64,000 bases of DNA from Sinotaia quadrata (lineage: Eukaryota; Mollusca; Gastropoda; Architaenioglossa; Viviparidae), in contig CM054179.1 in NCBI GenBank assembly GCA_028829895.1, positions 104,055,375 to 104,119,374 of the forward strand, in the 5' to 3' direction. The translations under genes were made by a program, and so were the position numbers. The notes below the pieces were generated by a model. The model saw only the letters and a list, made by a program, of their open reading frames with translations. It was not told where the DNA came from and did not search any database. Every line of letters begins with the position of its first letter. Positions within the stretch are counted from its first letter, which is position 1. Below are positions 57,608 through 64,000 of the stretch, piece by piece.

Positions 57608-57642
<35 letters not shown>
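57608..57642. repeat. AC dinucleotide microsatellite
   Basis: About 17 AC units. Confidence 0.96.
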
Positions 57643-57645
<3 letters not shown>

Positions 57646-57737
57646 AACATTTTGTTATTGTTGTTTGTGATAATGGCTGCTTATTCCAAGTTCGCTGCCC
57701 GGCGCGACGTAGCCTACTGTTGGGAGATTTTGAATGA

Positions 57738-57832
57738 GGAAAGGGACAGATGGGAGTGTTGTAGATAGAAAAGTTGAGTGCGATGAAAGGGACAGATGGG
57801 AGTGTTGTAAATAGAAAAGTTGAGAGTAGTTA
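57738..57832. repeat. 47-bp direct repeat, two copies
   Basis: GAAAGGGACAGATGGGAGTG plus TTGTAGATAGAAAAGTTGAG occurs at about 57738 and 57785. Confidence 0.93.
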
Positions 57833-58290
57833 ACAAGCTGCTGATCCGTCCGTAGCTTTTGCATTGTTTGATGCCTGGGCATAGGGTTCTTGTGTGTTTT
57901 TGGTTAGCTTGGTATGTTTCTGCCTCCGGTTTCTCCCGTTGGGTCTGTTGTTCTGCTCCAAGGAGGCGGCGGATGAATTTATAGATTGCCCGTCATATAC
58001 TGCAAACTATCTGCATATTGATGATTAAATAATCGCCATTGCTAGTGCTGCTGGCCTGTCCATTGCTATTTTAGGTACTTTCTGGCACAGGTTCTGGTGA
58101 TATTGCAGTTTTGTAGTTAGAGGTGGTGGTGTTGTCTTCGTAGGTGGGGAGCCCGACGTCATCGTCGTTTTTATTGTTAGTTCATTCTTCGTTTGTTTTG
58201 GGATTTTGTTTGGATGCTATTCTAGGGTGGGTATTGGGGACATGGGAAATAGAAGGGTGAGTATTGGCCTCCTTTGTTACCCGTCTTTCT
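57833..58290. other. Unassigned, moderately GC-rich stretch
   Basis: On the minus strand an ATG-less frame of about 85 codons runs across this stretch and the preceding repeat, Gln- and Arg-rich with no recognised motif. Not called as a gene. Confidence 0.35.
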
Positions 58291-58292
58291 TT

Positions 58293-58608
58293 AAGTCGTA
58301 GTGTTTGTAATGTTGTATGTCTGTGAATCTTTCCTTATGTCATAGTGTTTGTAATGTCGTATGTCTGTGAATCTTTCCTTATGTCATAGTGTTTGTAATG
58401 TCGTATGTCTGTGAATCTTTCTTTATGTCATAGTGTTTGTAATGTCGTATGTCTGTGAATTTTTCTTTATGTCGTAGTGTTTGTAATGTCGTATGTCTGT
58501 GAATCTTTCTTTATGTCGTAGTGTTTGTAATGTCGTATGTCTGTGAATCTTTCCTTATGTCGTAGTGTTTGTGATGTCATATGTCTGTGAATATTTCTTT
58601 TCCAGTGT
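58293..58608. repeat. 44-bp minisatellite, about 7 copies
   Basis: CTGTGAATCTTTCCTTATGT, CGTAGTGTTTGTAATGTCGT and ATGT, with an exact 44-bp period (58321, 58365 and on). Confidence 0.97.
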
Positions 58609-59020
58609 AGATGGTTTCTCGTGTGGATCCAGATCAGCGTAGGTAATTTTGTCCTTTGTAGTCGTTTTGCGGTCTGTGTATTGGCTATTTGTTGCTCTGT
58701 CGTCTCCAAGGGTGTGTTTCCCATCCCCATCCCCCAGGTTTCATTGAAACTGTTTTTTCTCTTTCAGCTGAACATATGCACATACTTAAGAAAATGTTTT
58801 TCTTGATATCATAATTCCAAAATCTTAAATCAATGAAAATTTAATAGTAAATAGTGAGCCTATTATTGAAACATTTTCGTTTTCTTATCACCGACCGTGT
58901 CAAATTGTTGCGTTGATGAGGAAACACTGGATATTTTAGACATGTATGTTCATTTTATTTCTGTCATACTGCTGTACACTAAATCAACAAAGCAATTCTT
59001 GTATTAATAAATAAAGTTTC
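58609..59020. other. Intergenic DNA, no gene recognised
   Basis: Spacer without coding signal. Confidence 0.5.
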
Positions 59021-59021
59021 T

Positions 59022-59228
59022 TATTTAAACAGGACAGTATTTACACACTAAATAAACCAACACGTGCAATGCTCTAAGTAATATATAATTACTTAAAAGC
59101 ACAGATTATACACAATAAATAAACCAACAAGTATAATGCTCTAGATAATATTTTTTAAACTTAAAATCACAGAATACATACATTAAATAAACCAACACAT
59201 GTAATGCTCTAAATAATATATTTTACTT
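59022..59228. repeat. About 65-bp minisatellite, 3 copies
   Basis: AATAAACCAACACGTGCAAT plus GCTCTAAGTAATATA, with ACTTAAAAGCACAGATTATA CACA between units. The first copy carries CACGTG, the others CAAGTA and CACATG. Confidence 0.9.
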
Positions 59229-59309
59229 TAAAGCAGTCTTATGAAAAAACTCGATGCACAGAATAACACGCTGCATGCGATCACACGTATGGATCAGTTT
59301 GTCATGTGT

Positions 59310-59311
<2 letters not shown>

Positions 59312-59404
<93 letters not shown>

Positions 59405-59405
59405 A
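59312..59405. repeat. Compound GT/GA microsatellite
   Basis: About 18 GT units pass directly into about 24 GA units, of the same design as 54345-54426 and 39934-40022. Confidence 0.97.
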
Positions 59406-59760
59406 GAGAAGTGGTGACATAATGAATGTCCACCCCAAGTGGGTTCACTGCTTCCCTCTCTCTCTCCTTTAAAGCTCTTTTAGTGGTAAATATAGCCAAC
59501 TAGGTGCTAATATGACGGGCCTGCATATGCATTCTGTTTGCTTCAGTTAGCAGGAAAATTGTACAACAGTCTAGAAAGAAATCCAAAGAGCATGCATCTT
59601 CTGGAACATGTATTTAGGTTGCTATCCATACGATGCCCTGAATAGATCAGTTCTGACCAGCTTTCTGCAAAGATGTTTAGATAGATCTAACTACCAAGCC
59701 ATCTGCACTGAGTTAGTGTACTGCATCATGACGATAGGACAAATATTTAACTGCCTAGGA

Positions 59761-59957
59761 GAGTTTTTCTCAATCTTGGAGAAGCAGCCCTTGAAGGATT
59801 GGAGGAGCCCTTGAAATAATCTTGAGATCTCAGGAAACCCGTGTAAACAAAATTATTATATCTATAATGCTTATTTTTTCAATAACGATCTCTCGGGTAA
59901 ACCCTAGCAACCCCTTGCAGAACCTAGGTACTGCAGAACCCCAGATAAGAAACCCTG
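59761..59957. mobile_element. Degenerate hAT-like MITE (197 bp)
   Basis: Flanked by GCCTAGGA (59753-59760) and GCCTAAGA (59958-59965), an 8-bp duplication with one mismatch. Left end GAGTTTTTCTCAATCTTGG and right end, reverse-complemented, CAGGGTTTCTTATCTGGGG are weakly inverted. Internal GCAGCCCTTGAAGG, GGAGCCCTTGAAA and AACCCC words give the usual hAT look. Size and duplication length agree with the MITE at 16189, but terminal similarity is poor. Confidence 0.45.
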
Positions 59958-59965
59958 GCCTAAGA

Positions 59966-60619
<654 letters not shown>

Positions 60620-62865
60620 ACTACTAATACCCCCTCCATTTTCCTAGAAATGCAATCTTTCCCTAATGCCTGCGTCCGCCTACATCTCTCCACAACCTAT
60701 TTCTGGGCATCTGCTCTAGCAGAACCCAAAATGGCCTTGAAAAGACTCCTTAAGAAGACCGCACTATAACCCCTTTTACAGCAAAAGACTTTTCCTGCGA
60801 AAGACCTTTGTTCCCAAAATGCTCTGGCCTCAAAGTGAGTTTTTTTAAACACGCAATGTCGCGTGCATCGCTGTGATTGTAGGAAAAAGACAGTCGCACT
60901 CCAATGGATTATATCCACCTTTCTTCTTCTTTTTTTTTTCCTGGCGCTGTCGATGAGAAGAGTCAAACAATGTCGGGGAAAATGAAAAAAGTGATGATCA
61001 AAGCGGTTCACTGTTAAAAATGAGTGACTTACGTTCCGTGCCAGTGAGATGCACCCACCTTTTGAAAGAGGAATGGGCTTGAGAATTTAAATGACTGCTG
61101 TGTCGGAATGACTGCTGTCAAAGTCCACTGATAAGGACTCGTTGACGTCGTATAGGATGACTTCAATTTCTCTGACGACTGACTTCAAGTATGTCACAAA
61201 ATTAACACTGAAACTTACAAGATTTGCTTTTGTGCAGTAGATTGTGCAGTAGATTATAGACTTTAGAAAACCTACAGAGACGATGTTTCGTAAATTTGGG
61301 TCATGTATTAATATTGCAAATTTGACCCATTCTTACAGCAATGCTCAGACTATAAGACCAGGTAGCGCTAATGCCGTGTAAGGAACTGCCGGTGCTGTAT
61401 TTTAACCAGCGAACAGTGATTTAATCGTTTTCCTTGAAATTAACTGCTTGTCACTTATGTGAATCAACAGAATTGCAGTGGATTTATGAATTCTTGCACC
61501 ATATTTGAATTTTAGACTTCACACTTGCTGCTGTTGTTGTTGTTTAGTCAGTTCATCGTGGCGCCTTACTAAAGAATGACCTCGGTCCAGAATCGGACAC
61601 ATCAAACAGCGTTCCAAATTTTCATCAGTTGTGGCCACAGTCTCATCAGAAGTAGTCCCTATATTCAAACCTGGCGCTAAACTCGCAGTTTGCAAAGAAA
61701 GAGATGTGGGGAATTTGTTAGAAAAAGTCCCCTCTCCGTCAACAAGAAACAAATTAAAAAAGAACAACAAGATAACAAACTCCAACACACACAGGTATGC
61801 ATTAATGTACCAGCAGGCGAAATCCCGTGTGGTGGTGGTAGGATAATTCTTTATGACTGCTTTGCATACTACACTGCACTAATAATCAAGGGACAGCATT
61901 TTGCGGCTAGTCTTTTATTTCTATTGATATTTTTTTGGTCTCTGTTTTCCTTTGCACAGTCTTATTTTACTTTATTTAAAGGTCGGTTTGCAGTGGCGAA
62001 TCTCCTAATTGAGTTATATCCCTTGGGGGGCTGGCGGTAATACAGTGCGCAAAAAGAAACTTTCGTTAGTTCATTTAACAAAAGAAATTTCGCTGATAAA
62101 ACATATATGACTAGATCTTTTTCTTATACGAAAATATTATTTTAAAAGCCATATTTTGTGCACGTAGATATTTTGACAGCACTTCAATGTTCATGAAAAC
62201 TGATTTGTGCAATCCACCTTGTAGGCGACAGACCCCGAAAATGTCAGTTGATTAATATCAACGGGAAGGATAGTAATGCTAACAAAGTATATTAAAGTAC
62301 TCCTAGGGATTTGAAAGCAATTTACATTAAGAATATATATATATATATAAATCTTGTCTCGTGGTCCGTCATTATGGGATAGGATCCTTAGAAGGCTCCA
62401 ATTCTAAGATTGCCATAGTGCTTTCCGACACCAGAAAGAAAATGATTTTAGAAATGGTCGTGTCCCAGCCAAAACTAATTCACTAAATCACTAAATAACT
62501 AAAAATGTAAAAATTATTGTATAGCCTCTTACACAAGATCCAGTTTGTCGTTCGATAATATTGTCTCGGCACTAACCCACAATCACGACCTATGAAGCTG
62601 TATGTTTTTCTCACTCTGAGTTTCCCTGAGAAAGGCTACTTTCCTTCCTCTTCGCGTGGCAATTTGGGTTGAGGCTATTCTATAAGAGTCAAATCTTAAG
62701 TCGGCCTGTCGCGTGTTTCTCTTTCAATGTCAAACTTGAACCTAGAACGAAAACTTTCACGTTAGGTGTCTGTTGACCAGTTATTAGAGTCTCTTTCCGA
62801 GCATTTTCGTCATTTCAATGTAACGAATTTGTTGCTATTAGTAACAATAGCAACAGAAATCTTGC
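60620..62865. other. Intergenic DNA, no convincing gene
   Basis: Two patches (60640-60900 and 61540-61800) are richer in GC and have open frames on both strands. The plus-strand frame 61580-61795 (containing VVPIFKPGAKLAVCKERDVG) ends next to a possible donor CACACAG|GTATGC, and the minus-strand frame starts at GTG with a hydrophobic head. Neither shows a recognised domain. An (AT) run lies at 62334-62349. Confidence 0.35.
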
Positions 62866-62867
62866 AC

Positions 62868-62965
62868 TTGTTTGACTAAAGTTATACAGCCGTGTGAAAG
62901 GAAACACCAGTGTTTGACTAAATTTATACAACCGTGGCAAATGAAACACCAGTGTTTGTATGCAA
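62868..62965. repeat. About 52-bp direct repeat, two copies
   Basis: TTTGACTAAAGTTATACAGC plus CGTGTGAAAGGAAACACCAG TG is repeated as TTTGACTAAATTTATACAAC CGTGGCAAATGAAACACCAG TG. Confidence 0.93.
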
Positions 62966-63059
62966 AGTAATATATTACAATATCAAACGAATTTGTTACT
63001 AATTTCATCATACAGCACATATTTAACCGTACATTATGTAGAGTAGACTGACAACTCTG

Positions 63060-63235
63060 GCTTGATGTCAACTCTACACCCCGCAGCTTAAAATACTTGG
63101 CCTACTACTATTGCTTGACGTCAACTCTATACCCTACAACTTAAAATACGCAGGCTGACAAGTCAACTGGTCTTTTGACATCAACTCTTGATACTATGAC
63201 TTAAACTATGTAGGTCGACAAGTCAACTCAGTTTG
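63060..63235. repeat. Decayed tandem repeat, about 3 units of 60-65 bp
   Basis: TTGATGTCAACTCTACACCC, CNCAGCTTAAAATAC and GCTGACAAGTCAACT recur three times with substitutions. Confidence 0.8.
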
Positions 63236-63314
63236 GTTTGAAATCACATCAATTGCAAATATCTGCTACCATAAGCGACATACGAATATCTGCAATATCA
63301 AACACAAAAATAAT

Positions 63315-63715
63315 TAATTGGTCATTTGACTACAAAGTATTAAATGTAATGCTTAAAAGTCACATTCAAATAAAAATAACTGGTGACATGACTACAAAGT
63401 ATTAAATGTAATGCTCAAAAGTCACATTCAAATAAAAAATAACTGGTCATTTGACTACAAGGTTTTAAATGTTCTGGTGAAAAGTCACATTCAAATTAAA
63501 AAAAATAACTGGTCTCATTCAAAAGTCACATTCAAATAAAAAAAAGAACTGGTCTCATTCAAAAGTCACATTCAAATAAAAAATAACTGGTTGCATAACT
63601 ACAAAGTCTTAAATGTAATACTCAAAAGTCACCTTTAAATTTTAAATAATAACTGGTCACACTACTATAAAGTCTTAAATGTAATGCTCAAAAGTAACAT
63701 TAAAGTAAAACCTAA
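63315..63715. repeat. Minisatellite, unit about 63 bp with shortened copies
   Basis: ACTACAAAGTATTAAATGTA, ATGCTCAAAAGTCACATTCA and AATAAAAAATAACTGGTCA recur about five times. Two copies near 63510-63580 are shortened to a 45-bp CTGGTCTCATTCAAAAGTCA form. Confidence 0.93.
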
Positions 63716-63835
63716 TGTTCAATGTGATTAAAAAAAACAACAACAAAAGAAACAAGCAATGAATGTCACAAAGTGGAACGTTGTGATAATGGATTCTGAA
63801 ACGTGGTTAGAGTAACTGTGGCGCCAAACGTCATA

Positions 63836-63843
63836 TGACGTCA
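63836..63843. promoter_or_regulatory. CRE palindrome
   Basis: TGACGTCA in the sequence AACGTCATATGACGTCACTG, a second half-site lying 10 bp upstream. It sits in non-repetitive DNA at the window edge with no gene in view, so function is open. Confidence 0.25.
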
Positions 63844-64000
63844 CTGATTTCCTCCAATTGCTTAGGCTGGAGGGAAATCAACATCAACTAGCATATATCC
63901 GCTTTCACTCACTTCAAATTGCGAACAGAAAGGTGATAAAAGTTGTGAAGAACTGTATTCCTTCAAAAAAAGAAGAATAAAGGGGTAGTATTTAAATTTT

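Noticed and set aside
57655..57990. Minus-strand ATG-less frame of about 85 codons
   Set aside because: It crosses a 47-bp direct repeat and has no motif; likely chance.
61519..61788. 89-codon minus-strand frame with a hydrophobic head and a poly-Gln end, like a small secreted peptide
   Set aside because: It starts only at GTG, the hydrophobic part mirrors an A-rich stretch, and the Gln run is a CAG/CAA tract; no ATG or splice support.

Overview
The window is animal genomic DNA, most likely molluscan and probably from a gastropod; this assignment is inference from gene families and repeat style, not a database result. It is AT-rich, gene-poor and extraordinarily rich in tandem repeats. Only a few islands look protein-coding: three intact single-exon rhodopsin-like seven-transmembrane receptors of the lineage-expanded type described as candidate chemosensory receptors in sea hares and pond snails, and one 351-bp phase 1-1 internal exon that reads as an immunoglobulin-like extracellular domain. 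There is nothing prokaryotic (no operons, ribosome binding sites or CRISPR), and I recognise no tRNA or rRNA gene.

Layout. 1-3.9 kb holds intergenic DNA, an inverted copy of a dispersed LTR-like repeat, a 48-bp minisatellite and a GAAA tract. An octamer/CRE pair lies about 0.55 kb before receptor 1 (4001-5083, +). Receptor 2 (7365-8561, -) is convergent with it. 8.7-18.7 kb is almost entirely minisatellite (41, 76, 26, 55, 28, and 35/49-bp units), two further copies of the LTR-like family and a 195-bp hAT MITE. Receptor 3 lies at 21719-22861 (-). 23.2-25.6 kb holds two hAT fossils: a BED-finger (ZBED-type) remnant with a triplicated half-finger, and a 1286-bp deleted hAT with 14-bp terminal inverted repeats and a perfect 8-bp target duplication, inserted inside a 48-bp minisatellite. 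From 26 to 54 kb there is no convincing gene, only minisatellites, TCTA/GATA, GAAA and CA/GA tracts. A 1.75-kb degenerate array at 54.7-56.5 kb leads to the Ig-like exon (56981-57331, +), and the last 7 kb holds more repeats and a degenerate hAT MITE.

The three receptors are clearly paralogous: they share an ERLYA motif after TM3, RPLHIK in loop 2, VTILG at TM6 and LLSSAY/MLSSAY after TM7. All lack the usual TM2 Asp, the TM3 disulfide Cys, the TM6 CW motif and NPxxY. They look like a small chemoreceptor cluster expanded by tandem and inverted duplication. Several long apparent open frames elsewhere are translations of repeats and are not annotated as genes. Codon starts were moved to the first in-frame ATG wherever an open frame began at a non-ATG codon.
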